Assembly: GCF_039537405.1 (NCBI RefSeq)
Contig: NZ_BAABAL010000026.1
Coordinates: 186,001-250,000 of the forward strand
Source: Allokutzneria multivorans
Lineage (GTDB): Bacteria > Actinomycetota > Actinomycetes > Mycobacteriales > Pseudonocardiaceae
Direction: 5' to 3'
Length of the DNA stretch: 64,000 nt
A program made the translations under genes and the position numbers. Positions 34,467 through 42,100 of this stretch are shown here, piece after piece. Each line of letters starts with the position of its first letter. Position 1 is the first letter of the stretch. A model generated the notes under the pieces. The model ran no database searches. It saw nothing but the letters and a program-made list of their open reading frames with translations, and had not been told where the DNA came from.

Positions 34467-36041
34467 GTGTTCAGCGGCGTGAGGGCGGGCGAGAAGACAC
34501 CACCTGCGGACACCGGGTCCCAGGCGGGCCCGGGTGCCGTGTCGCTGAACTCCGTCGAGCTCCGCCAGCTCGACTGGGTCCGGCGTCTGGGCACGCTGGG
34601 CGCGCTGCTGATGGCGGTGGGCGCGGCGGGCGCGGGCGCGGCGCCGGTGTTCAACCCGGTGCCGAGGGTGCCGCTGATCGGCCTGCTGCCGAGGGTGCCG
34701 ACCGTCTCGATGGCGATCGTCTACACCGGCATGTTCCTGGTGATCTCCTCCTGGCTGTGGCTGGGCAGGCTGACCGCCTCGGGCAGGCCGAGGGTGATCT
34801 CGCGCTCGCAGATGGACCGCACGCTGGTCATGTGGATGATCCCGCTGGCCATCGCCCCGCCGATGTTCTCCCGCGACGTCTACAGCTACCTGGCGCAGAG
34901 CAAGATCGCCTTCCTCGGCCTCGACCCGTACGAGGTCGGCCCCGCGCAGGCGCTCGGCGTCGACGACCCGCTGACCAGGGGCGTTCCCAACGTCTGGCGG
35001 GACACCCCTGCCCCGTACGGCCCGTTCTTCCTCACGCTGGGCAAGCTGGTCAGCTGGATCGCCGGGGACCACGTGGTGACCAGCGTGCTGCTGCACCGGG
35101 TCATCGCGCTCGCGGGCATCGCGATGATGCTCTGGGCGGTCCCCCGCCTGGCCCGCAGGTGCGGCGTGCGGCCGGTGACCGCGCTGTGGCTCGGCCCCGC
35201 CAACCCGCTCGTGCTGTTCCACCTGGTCAGCGGCGTGCACAACGAGGCGCTGATGGTCGGGCTGATGCTGGCCGGGCTGGAGATCGCGCTGCGCCCCGGG
35301 ATGCGCTGGATCCTGATCGGCGCCACGGTGATGACCTGCGCCGCGGCCGTGAAGGTCAGCGCGGCGCCCGCGCTCGGCTTCCTCGGCGTGGCGCTCGCGC
35401 TGCGCTGGGGCGGCACGTTCAAGGACCTCTTCCGCGCGGCCGGGTTGCTGATCGCGGTGTTCGCCGGGGTGCTGGCGGTGATCGTCCTCGGCAGCGGTCT
35501 GTCGCTGGGCTGGGAGGACTCGCTCGTCGCGCTGGAGAAGATCCAGTCGTGGAAGTCGCCGATGACGTGGCTCGGCGGGCTCGGCGGTTCGCTCGGCGTG
35601 CTGCTGGGCTTCGGCGACCACACCGCGTCGGTGACCGCGGCGTGGCGCGTCGCGGGCGGGATCGGCGCGGTGGCGGTGCTGGGGTGGCTGCTGTGGACGT
35701 GCTTCCGCCGCGGTGAGCGCTACCTGCACCCGATCACCGGCGTGGGCATCGCGCTGGGCACCATGGTGGTACTCGGTCCCATCGTGCACCCGTGGTACCT
35801 GGTGTGGGCCGTGGTCCCGCTGGCCGCGTCGACGAACTCGCTGCGGTTCCGGGTGGTCGCGGTCGTGCTGAGCATCGCGATGTCGGTCGTGGACACCCCG
35901 CCGGGCGCGAACTACGGCGGCCGCGAGTTCGTGGTGCCGTGGGCGATCCTCGCCGGGCTGGCCATCGCGGGGCCGCTGGTGCTGGCCGTGCGCAAGCGGA
36001 TGCCGGGGCGGGTGCGGGCGCCGCGATCGGCCTCCCAGTAA
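34467..36041 (+). CDS. mptB: MptB-like alpha-(1->6)-mannopyranosyltransferase (GT-C)
   Basis: The 524-residue polytopic protein shows about a dozen membrane helices with the GT-C pattern: a first loop containing PPMFSRDVYSYLAQSKIAF (Asp of the catalytic loop near residue 133), LDPYEVGP, and GVPNVWRDTPAPYGPFF. Members use polyprenyl-phosphate mannose to extend alpha-1,6-mannan cores of lipomannan. Its place divergent to sufR equals Rv1459c (mptB). GTG at 34467 is the first start; GTG at 34479 is also possible. Confidence 0.8.
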   Translation: MFSGVRAGEKTPPADTGSQAGPGAVSLNSVELRQLDWVRRLGTLGALLMAVGAAGAGAAPVFNPVPRVPLIGLLPRVPTVSMAIVYTGMFLVISSWLWLGRLTASGRPRVISRSQMDRTLVMWMIPLAIAPPMFSRDVYSYLAQSKIAFLGLDPYEVGPAQALGVDDPLTRGVPNVWRDTPAPYGPFFLTLGKLVSWIAGDHVVTSVLLHRVIALAGIAMMLWAVPRLARRCGVRPVTALWLGPANPLVLFHLVSGVHNEALMVGLMLAGLEIALRPGMRWILIGATVMTCAAAVKVSAAPALGFLGVALALRWGGTFKDLFRAAGLLIAVFAGVLAVIVLGSGLSLGWEDSLVALEKIQSWKSPMTWLGGLGGSLGVLLGFGDHTASVTAAWRVAGGIGAVAVLGWLLWTCFRRGERYLHPITGVGIALGTMVVLGPIVHPWYLVWAVVPLAASTNSLRFRVVAVVLSIAMSVVDTPPGANYGGREFVVPWAILAGLAIAGPLVLAVRKRMPGRVRAPRSASQ

Positions 36042-36063
36042 CGAGTGCGCCAGCTCACCCGCT

Positions 36064-36069
36064 TAGGCT
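36064..36069 (+). promoter_or_regulatory. -10 box of the ABC exporter genes
   Basis: TAGGCT lies 8 nt before GTG at 36078, slightly longer than the usual leaderless spacing. Confidence 0.35.
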
Positions 36070-36077
36070 CTGCTCCC

Positions 36078-37016
36078 GTGGACCCCAGAGCCGACTCCGC
36101 CGCGCTGGACGTCAGCGGGCTGGTCAAGCGCTTCGGTTCGACCACCGCCGTCGACGGGCTCGACCTCCGAGTGGCACGCGGTACCGTTTTCGCCCTGCTC
36201 GGCCCGAACGGCGCGGGCAAGACGACGACCGTGGAGATCTGCGAGGGCTTCCAGCGCCCCGACTCCGGAACCGTGCGGGTGCTCGGGCTCGACCCGATCG
36301 CCGACTCGGCGAGGCTGCGCCCCAGGATCGGCGTGATGCCGCAGGGCGGCGGCGCCTACCCGGGAGTGCGCGCGCGGGAGATGCTGGAGCTGGCCGCCTC
36401 CTACGCCGCCAGCCCGCTCGGCGTGGACTGGCTGCTGCACGAGCTGGGCCTGTGGGAGGTCCGGCGGACGATCTTCAAGCGGCTCTCCGGCGGCCAGCAG
36501 CAGCGGTTGTCGCTGGCCTGCGCGCTGGTCGGCCGCCCGGAGCTGGTGTTCCTCGACGAGCCGACCGCGGGGATGGACCCGCAGGCCCGCCGCCTGGTCT
36601 GGGAGCTGGTCGGCGCGCTGCGCTCCGACGGCGTGACGGTGGTGCTGACCACGCACCTGATGGACGAGGCCGAGCAGCTCGCCGACCGGGTCATGATCAT
36701 CGACAACGGCCGCGTGCTGACCGAGGGCAGCCCCGACGAGCTGACCAGCCGCGACGCCAGCTGCCGGACGCTGACCTTCCGCTCCCGCGCCGGGCTCAGC
36801 CTGGACCTGCTCTCCGGCGCGCTTCCCGAGTCGTGCACCGCGGTGGAACCGAGTCCCGGGAACTACCTCGTCGAGGGCGAGATCGACCCGCAGGTGGTGT
36901 CCACGGTGACCTCGTGGTGCGCGCAGCAGGGCGTGCTCGCCGACGAGCTGCGCGTGGGCAGGCGCGGCCTGGAGGACGTGTTCCTCGAACTGACCGGACG
37001 GGAGCTGCGGTCATGA
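36078..37016 (+). CDS. ABC-2 type exporter ATPase
   Basis: The 312-residue ATPase has Walker A GPNGAGKTTTVEI (near residue 42), signature RLSGGQQQRLSLACAL (near 137), Walker B LVFLDEPTAGMDP and the C-terminal domain of drug-type ABC-2 exporters. It corresponds to Rv1458c in the mptB neighbourhood. GTG at 36078 was preferred over 36045 because of the TAGGCT box and the lack of similarity before it. It overlaps its permease by 4 nt. Confidence 0.85.
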   Translation: MDPRADSAALDVSGLVKRFGSTTAVDGLDLRVARGTVFALLGPNGAGKTTTVEICEGFQRPDSGTVRVLGLDPIADSARLRPRIGVMPQGGGAYPGVRAREMLELAASYAASPLGVDWLLHELGLWEVRRTIFKRLSGGQQQRLSLACALVGRPELVFLDEPTAGMDPQARRLVWELVGALRSDGVTVVLTTHLMDEAEQLADRVMIIDNGRVLTEGSPDELTSRDASCRTLTFRSRAGLSLDLLSGALPESCTAVEPSPGNYLVEGEIDPQVVSTVTSWCAQQGVLADELRVGRRGLEDVFLELTGRELRS

Positions 37017-37789
37017 CCAGGTTCGCCGAGGGCGCGTTCCGCCCCGCTCCCGGACGCGCGCCGCTGGGGTCGATGCTGCTGGCACAGACCCGTGCTGAGA
37101 CCCGTTTGGTACTGCGTCACCCGGAGCAGCTGCTGCTCAACCTGCTGATCCCGATGGCACTGCTGGTGGGACTGAGTCTGCTGCCGCTGCTGTCGCTGCC
37201 CGAACCCAGGGTCGACTCGGTGACCCCGCGCATCCTCGCGCTGGCCGTGATGTCCTCGGCGTTCACCGGACAGGCGATCGCGCTCGGCTTCGACCGGCGC
37301 TACGGCGTGATCAAGCGCCTCGCCGCGACCGCGCTGCCGCGCTGGCTGCTCGTGGTGGGCCGGGTCTCGGCGGCGTTGATCGTCGTCGCCGCGCAGCTGG
37401 TGGTGCTCGGCGTGCTCGCGGCGCTGCTCGGGTGGCAGCCCGCCGCGTCCGGCCTGCTCGCGGCCGTGGTGCTGGTGGTGCTGGGCACCCTGGCCTTCGG
37501 CGCGCTGGGCGTGCTGCTCGGTGGCGCGCTGCGCGCGGAGGTCGTGCTGGCGCTGGCCAACGTGGTGTGGTTCGCGCTCCTGCTGGCCGGGGGCATCATC
37601 GTGCCGTTGGACCAGCTGCCCGACGGCTTGGCCGCCGTGGTGGGCTGGCTGCCCTCCGGCGCGCTCGCCCAGGGCTTGGACTCGGTGCTGACGCTGGGCG
37701 GCTGGCCCGGGTGGCAGTCCCTCGTGGTACTCGTGGCCTGGGGAGCAGGAGCGGGACTGCTCGCCGCCCGCACCACCAAGCTCGCCTAG
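37013..37789 (+). CDS. ABC-2 type exporter permease
   Basis: The 258-residue membrane protein has six predicted helices with LLNLLIPMALLVGLSLLPLL first and LALANVVWFALLLAGGIIVPLDQLP near the end, the ABC-2 permease motif. It is the counterpart of Rv1457c. The exported compound is unknown; its place by mptB suggests an envelope role. The TAG stop at 37787-37789 is shared with the left end of a MITE-like repeat. Confidence 0.85.
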   Translation: MTRFAEGAFRPAPGRAPLGSMLLAQTRAETRLVLRHPEQLLLNLLIPMALLVGLSLLPLLSLPEPRVDSVTPRILALAVMSSAFTGQAIALGFDRRYGVIKRLAATALPRWLLVVGRVSAALIVVAAQLVVLGVLAALLGWQPAASGLLAAVVLVVLGTLAFGALGVLLGGALRAEVVLALANVVWFALLLAGGIIVPLDQLPDGLAAVVGWLPSGALAQGLDSVLTLGGWPGWQSLVVLVAWGAGAGLLAARTTKLA

Positions 37790-38000
37790 GCCCTGTCCGG
37801 TAAGTCATCAGGTTTGCCGGTCTTGAAGACCACCCAACCCCCGCCCCGGCCGTCTTCAACGACAGCAAACCCCGCAAGACCGCAGGGTTTGCGGCGGTTA
37901 GCGATGATCAACAGCGGGGTTTGCTGGTCTTGAAGACACCCCAACCTCGGCGACACCGTGACCGGAACGCACAGCGCAACCACTTGCAGGACAGGGCCTA
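37787..38000 (+). repeat. MITE-like intergenic repeat, copy 1
   Basis: A 214-bp element bounded by inverted termini TAGGCCCTGTCC... / ...GGACAGGGCCTA (16 of 19 bases pair), with TA at both ends. Inside are palindromes GGTCTTGAAGACC and an 8-bp stem GCAAACCC / GGGTTTGC. The reverse complement of copy 2 at 59506-59720 agrees over nearly the full length. No coding capacity. Termini and TA flanks recall IS5/IS427- or IS630-related MITEs. Confidence 0.75.
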
Positions 38001-38046
38001 GCCCCGTCCCGCCCCACACCGCCCCTGGCCCACCGCCGCATTGGTT

Positions 38047-38427
38047 TCACTCGTGCGGCGGCGCGGGGGCGGTGTCGAGCTGGGCGAGGAGGGTCTTGGG
38101 GGCCACCATCCGGTAGGCCTCCTCGACGATCTCGCCGATCTCCGCCCACTCCAGCTCCACGTCGAGGTAGACGCCGAGCCAGCCCCGGTGCCCGACGTAG
38201 GGCGGCCGGAAGAAGCGCGCCGGTTCCTCGGCCGCCAGCTCCTCCTGCACTCCCGGCGGGGCCGCGCACCAGAAGCCGAGCCGGTCGTCGTGGTGGTGGT
38301 GCGCGTAGGTGACGAAGGTCTTGCGGTCGCGGACGAACCACGTCGGCTCGCCGTGGCTGAGGCGCTCGGTGGTCTCGGGCAGGGCGAGGCACAGCTTGCG
38401 CAGCTGCGGCAGCGGGTCGGCTGTCAT
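38047..38427 (-). CDS. MmcQ/YjbR family protein
   Basis: The 126-residue protein matches the MmcQ/YjbR (CyaY-like fold) family: CLALPETTERLSHGEPTWFVR near residue 13, KTFVTYAHHHHDDRLGFWC near 37 and VGHRGWLGVYLD near 78. Members are DNA-binding-like small proteins of unknown function. It lies between two inserted elements of the ctaA-exporter gap. ATG at 38427 has only a weak upstream site. Confidence 0.8.
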   Translation of the reverse strand: MTADPLPQLRKLCLALPETTERLSHGEPTWFVRDRKTFVTYAHHHHDDRLGFWCAAPPGVQEELAAEEPARFFRPPYVGHRGWLGVYLDVELEWAEIGEIVEEAYRMVAPKTLLAQLDTAPAPPHE

Positions 38428-38456
38428 CACCCGATACTGCACCCGGACCGGCGTGA

Positions 38457-39923
38457 TCAGCAGTGCAACCTTGGCGGCAACCCGGTCCTGTCCGGTACTC
38501 GGTCCCGATAGGTGCGCACGGACCAGTCGACGAAGCGGTGGACGTCGGCGAAGGTGCTCGCCAGTCCGAGGGAGACCCGCACGCCGCCGCCGTTGGGCAC
38601 GCCCATCGCGCCGAGGTAGTCGTCCAGGGTGATCATGGTGCCGTCGGTCGGGGTCGCGAGCTGGGTCACCCCGAGCGACAGCGCCGCCTCGCCCGCGCCC
38701 GGGTTGCAGAAGCACCCGGTGCGCAGGGAGATCCCCGCCGCCGCCGACTCGCGGCTGACCAGGCGCTCGTCGACGAGGTCGCCGTCGGGGGTGAGGAAGT
38801 TGAAGGCGATCGTGCCGCCGCGCCCCTCGGTCGTGCGGGGGCCGTAGACGAGCACCATCGGCTCGCCGTTGCCGTGCCGGAGTTCGCAGAGCTCCTCCAG
38901 CAGCCACGCGGTCAGGCAGCGCACGCGGGTGTGGATGGTCGGCATGCCGATCTGGCTGATCCACCGCAGTCCGACCGAGACGTCGGGCAGCTGCAGGAAG
39001 TTCAGCGTGCCGTCCTCGAAGGCACCGGGTGCCGGGTCGAGCCGGTGCCAGTCGCCGAGCGCGCTCGCGCCCCAGATGGTGCCGCCGGAGAACCAGGGGC
39101 GGGTCAGCTCCTCCACCGCGTCCCTGCGGGCGACCAGCGCGCCGACGCCCGTGGGGTAGCCGAAGACCTTGTACCAGCTGACCGGGACGAAGTCCGGCTT
39201 GTGCACCGACAGGTCGAGTGAGTTGCTCGGCGCGAAGGCGGCGGCGTCCAGCAGCACGCGCCAGCCGAGGCGCTGCGCCAGCTGGACCCATTCGAGCGGG
39301 TGCTGCACGCCGGTGAAGTTGCTCTGCGCGGGGTAGGCGAACAGCCGGGGCCCGGTCCGCTCGCGGTCGAGCTCGGCGAGCAGGGCCTCCTCGGGGACGC
39401 GCATGTCCGGTCCGCTGATGTGCGCGAGGCCGATGGAGGAGCCGCGGTTGCGGGCGTACTCGCGGATGCCCACGACGGAGTTGTGGTTGTCCTGGGTGAG
39501 CAGCAGCCGCCCCTGGGGGCCGAACGGGAACGCTTCGCCGACCAGACGGCACGCGCCGGTGGCGTTCGAGGTGAAGATCACCACGTACTCGTCCGGGTCG
39601 GCGTTGAAGAACCGCAGCACGTCGCCGCGCACGGCCTCGACCAGCTCGGTGGAGCGCACGGACGAGGGGCTGTCGGAGTGCGGGTTGCCGTAGACGCTGG
39701 AGCGCAGGCGGGCCAGCTGCGCCCGCAACTGCGCGTCGGAGACCAGGCCGGAGCCGGTGTAGTCGAGGTAGCAGTGCTCCTCGGCGTCCAGGTGCCGGTA
39801 CTCGGTACCGCGAAGCCGGTCGAGGGCGGCGGTGTCGGAATATGCCGGGTAGCGCAGCAGGAATGCTTCCTCGTCGCGCCTGCCGCCACGAACCGAGGAC
39901 TTTTTACGAATCATGTTCCACAT
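38457..39923 (-). CDS. aminotransferase class V, molybdenum-cofactor-sulfurase-like
   Basis: The 488-residue PLP protein resembles the N-terminal cysteine desulfurase domain of MoCo sulfurases (MOCOS/ABA3). It has LDYTGSGLVSDAQL at the start, VYGNPHSDSPSS near residue 78, PLP lysine in PVSWYKVFGYPTGVG near 230, and RTGCFCNPGAGE with the sulfur-carrying cysteine near 400. The C-terminal MOSC domain of full MOCOS is absent. The substrate may be the molybdenum cofactor or another acceptor. It is inserted where mycobacteria have none, near suf. The start ATG at 39923 lacks strong support; M4 is an alternative. Confidence 0.7.
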   Translation of the reverse strand: MWNMIRKKSSVRGGRRDEEAFLLRYPAYSDTAALDRLRGTEYRHLDAEEHCYLDYTGSGLVSDAQLRAQLARLRSSVYGNPHSDSPSSVRSTELVEAVRGDVLRFFNADPDEYVVIFTSNATGACRLVGEAFPFGPQGRLLLTQDNHNSVVGIREYARNRGSSIGLAHISGPDMRVPEEALLAELDRERTGPRLFAYPAQSNFTGVQHPLEWVQLAQRLGWRVLLDAAAFAPSNSLDLSVHKPDFVPVSWYKVFGYPTGVGALVARRDAVEELTRPWFSGGTIWGASALGDWHRLDPAPGAFEDGTLNFLQLPDVSVGLRWISQIGMPTIHTRVRCLTAWLLEELCELRHGNGEPMVLVYGPRTTEGRGGTIAFNFLTPDGDLVDERLVSRESAAAGISLRTGCFCNPGAGEAALSLGVTQLATPTDGTMITLDDYLGAMGVPNGGGVRVSLGLASTFADVHRFVDWSVRTYRDRVPDRTGLPPRLHC

Positions 39924-40120
39924 TCGCGCTCACCGCCTTTCCCATCGAACCCGCAGCGCAGAGGGGGTCGGAAACAGGATAGGGAATCACCCCAACGGGA
40001 GTGGTCACAATCAGACCCAGATGAAAGGGCAAACGTTGGGCGGCGACCTCTGATATGCACTCAGATCGACTGCACGTTGCACGTCGCCGGGGTGGGCGGT
40101 CCGTCTCAGGGAGGCCGACC

Positions 40121-40126
40121 TACGAT
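40121..40126 (+). promoter_or_regulatory. -10 box of ctaA
   Basis: TACGAT lies 6 nt before GTG at 40133; leaderless layout. Confidence 0.45.
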
Positions 40127-40132
40127 CGGTGG

Positions 40133-41083
40133 GTGCCCGCATCGTCCCTGCTCCGCGTCGCCGCGATCGTCAACGTGGTGATGCAGTCGATCATCGCGGT
40201 GACCGGTTCGGTGGTCCGGGTGACCGGCTCCGGCCTCGGCTGCCCGACCTGGCCCAACTGTCAGCCCGGCAGCCTCGTCCCGGTACCGCACCCCGAGTTC
40301 GACCAGGTGCAGCAGTGGATCGAGTTCGGCAACCGGCTGCTCTCCGGCCTGGTCGGCGTGGTGGCGCTGGTCTGCCTCTACCTGGCGTGGAAGCGCACGC
40401 CGCGCGGCTCCAGGCAGGTGCGGCTCGCCGCGATCATCCTCGTCGGGGTGCTAGCCCAGGGCGTCGTCGGCGGCATCGTGGTGCTGCTCGGCCTGGTGTG
40501 GTGGACGGTCGCCTTCCACCTGCTCGTCTCGATGGCGCTGGTGTGGGCCTCGGTGCTGTTCCTGCACTCGGTGGCCGAGGGCGTGGAGGGCGAGTACCGC
40601 TCGCTCGTGCCGCGCCCGCTGCGCCAGCTGCTGATCGTCACCACGGTCGCGCTGGCCGTGGTCCTGGTGCTGGGCACCATGGTCACCGGCGCGGGCCCGC
40701 ACGCGGGCGACCCGGAGACGCCTCGGCTGAACCTGCCGATCGCCCAGCTCGCCCAGTTCCACGCGGACGCGCTGTTCCTGTTCCTGGGCATGCTGATCGC
40801 GCTCGGTTTCGCGCTGCGCGCGGTGAACTGGACCCGGCTGATGCGGCGGTGGTACTGGGTTCTCGTCGCGACCGTGCTCGCCCAGGGCTCACTGGGCATG
40901 GTCCAGTACTGGACGGGCGTGCCGGAGTCGCTGGTGTCCTTCCACGTCCTCGGTGCCGCCGCCGTCACTGCCGTGATGGCCGGGCTGTGGACGGTGTGTG
41001 GGGAGCGCGTGCCCACTCCTGGAGCTGGTGAACCAGAGCTTCCGAGCGAGCCTCGTCATAAGGCTCCAGCGACGACGGCGTGA
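40133..41083 (+). CDS. ctaA: heme A synthase (CtaA/COX15)
   Basis: The 316-residue, eight-helix protein converts heme O to heme A for cytochrome oxidase. The first loop carries GSGLGCPTWPNCQPGSL with the paired cysteines; histidine ligands are in QQWIEFGNRLL (neighbouring glutamate), AFHLLVSMAL, QFHADALFLF and SFHVLGAAAV. Its counterpart in M. tuberculosis is Rv1456c, adjacent to the same exporter. GTG at 40133 is the start of similarity. Confidence 0.9.
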   Translation: MPASSLLRVAAIVNVVMQSIIAVTGSVVRVTGSGLGCPTWPNCQPGSLVPVPHPEFDQVQQWIEFGNRLLSGLVGVVALVCLYLAWKRTPRGSRQVRLAAIILVGVLAQGVVGGIVVLLGLVWWTVAFHLLVSMALVWASVLFLHSVAEGVEGEYRSLVPRPLRQLLIVTTVALAVVLVLGTMVTGAGPHAGDPETPRLNLPIAQLAQFHADALFLFLGMLIALGFALRAVNWTRLMRRWYWVLVATVLAQGSLGMVQYWTGVPESLVSFHVLGAAAVTAVMAGLWTVCGERVPTPGAGEPELPSEPRHKAPATTA

Positions 41084-41112
41084 GCGTGCCGCGGTCGACG
41101 TAGTTCCCGGAC

Positions 41113-41440
41113 TCACCCGGCTGCGGGCCGGTCGCTGTCCTGCGTCCCAGGCGCGGCGAGTCGCTTGACGGTGTCCCACTGGTCGTTGCCCGTGATCATG
41201 ATCAGTGTGTCGATGGCGAGCACGTTCACCGCAAAGATGGTCTCGACGCTGTCGGCGGTCGCAGCGTCGACCGTGGCCGTCTGCAGGCCCGCGTTGCCAA
41301 GGAACCCTTGCGGGGGCGGGATCTCCGTTGACGACGCGCTCGTTGATCCGCTTGGCAGCGGCCCTGACCTGCCCGATCGAGGCGTGGTCACACTCGTCGC
41401 GGGTCAGCAGGCGCAGGTGCGGCTCAGATCGGCCTCCTAC
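41113..41440 (-). pseudogene. degraded gene fragment
   Basis: On the minus strand two frames appear coding in turn: HLRLLTRDECDHASIGQVRA then RINERVVNG in one, and EIPPPQGFLGNAGLQ followed by ETIFAVNVLAIDTLIMITGN in the next. A one-base shift near 41330 would join them. No start is clear and no family was recognised. It fills the gap between ctaA and the TetR pair. Confidence 0.4.
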
Positions 41441-41452
41441 GCTCGAACCGGT

Positions 41453-41500
41453 GGATACTCAGTTTCTTTTGGTACTCGGTACCGTAAAGAACTTAGTACC
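41453..41500. promoter_or_regulatory. operator-like cluster in front of the tandem TetR genes
   Basis: Three related sites stand in 48 bases: GGATACTCAGTTT, the perfect palindrome GGTACTCGGTACC (41471-41483) and AACTTAGTACC (reverse complement GGTACTAAGTT). They lie just before the -10 box of the first TetR gene, which suggests autoregulation. Confidence 0.5.
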
Positions 41501-41506
41501 GGTCGT

Positions 41507-41512
41507 TACGCT
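41507..41512 (+). promoter_or_regulatory. -10 box of the tandem TetR genes
   Basis: TACGCT lies 6 nt before GTG at 41519; leaderless layout. Confidence 0.45.
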
Positions 41513-41518
41513 GCCCGT

Positions 41519-42100
41519 GTGGCCGACCTGAGAGATCGCAAGCGCCAGCGAGCGCGGGACCAGATCGTGGACGCCGCCTTCGCGCTGTTCGCGAAGCGGG
41601 GCTTCCACGACGTGACAGTCACCGAGATCGCCGAGCGGGCCGAGGTGGGGCGGACGACGTTCTTCCGCTACTTCGGCGACAAGCAGGAGGTCGTCTTCTC
41701 CGACGAGCAGGGCCTGCTGGAGCAGATGACCGAGCACCAGCGCGCGTTCGATCCCGTTACCGCGAGGAGCGTCTGTCCCGCGATGCGGCAACTGCGCGGG
41801 ACGGTTCTCGCACTGTGCGAGGCGATCACCAAGGACAGGAAGCGCTACCTGGTGCACGAGCGGCTGCTGGAGGAGAACCCCGAGCTGGTGGACCGCAGCA
41901 TTCGCAAGGTCCAGCGCTTCACCCAGGCCCTCGAAGACGTCCTAGTGGAACGGGGCACGCCGAGAGAGATCGCGGTGCTCGCGGCGCAGCTGTCGCTCGG
42001 CTGTTTCCAGGCGGGCCGACGACTCGCCGACGGGAACCCGTCCAGGCTGGTCAGCGAGGTCGAAGCCGCTTTCGAGCGCGTGGTGGGGCGGCGACCGTGA
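41519..42100 (+). CDS. TetR-family regulator (first of a pair)
   Basis: The 193-residue protein has a TetR DNA-binding domain at its N-terminus: DQIVDAAFALFAKRGFHDVTVTEIAERAEVGRTTFFRYFGDK-type sequence at residues 10-52, with reading helix around GRTTFFRYFG. The C-terminal ligand domain is of the common MftR-like group with VCPAMRQLRGTVL. GTG at 41519 was chosen on the TACGCT box. It overlaps the next TetR gene by 4 nt, so two regulators are made from one transcript. Confidence 0.85.
   Translation: MADLRDRKRQRARDQIVDAAFALFAKRGFHDVTVTEIAERAEVGRTTFFRYFGDKQEVVFSDEQGLLEQMTEHQRAFDPVTARSVCPAMRQLRGTVLALCEAITKDRKRYLVHERLLEENPELVDRSIRKVQRFTQALEDVLVERGTPREIAVLAAQLSLGCFQAGRRLADGNPSRLVSEVEAAFERVVGRRP

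Noticed and set aside
41165..41518. N-terminal extension of the first TetR gene
   Set aside because: The extension covers the pseudogene and operator cluster and is not similar to TetR proteins; the GTG at 41519 with its -10 box is better.
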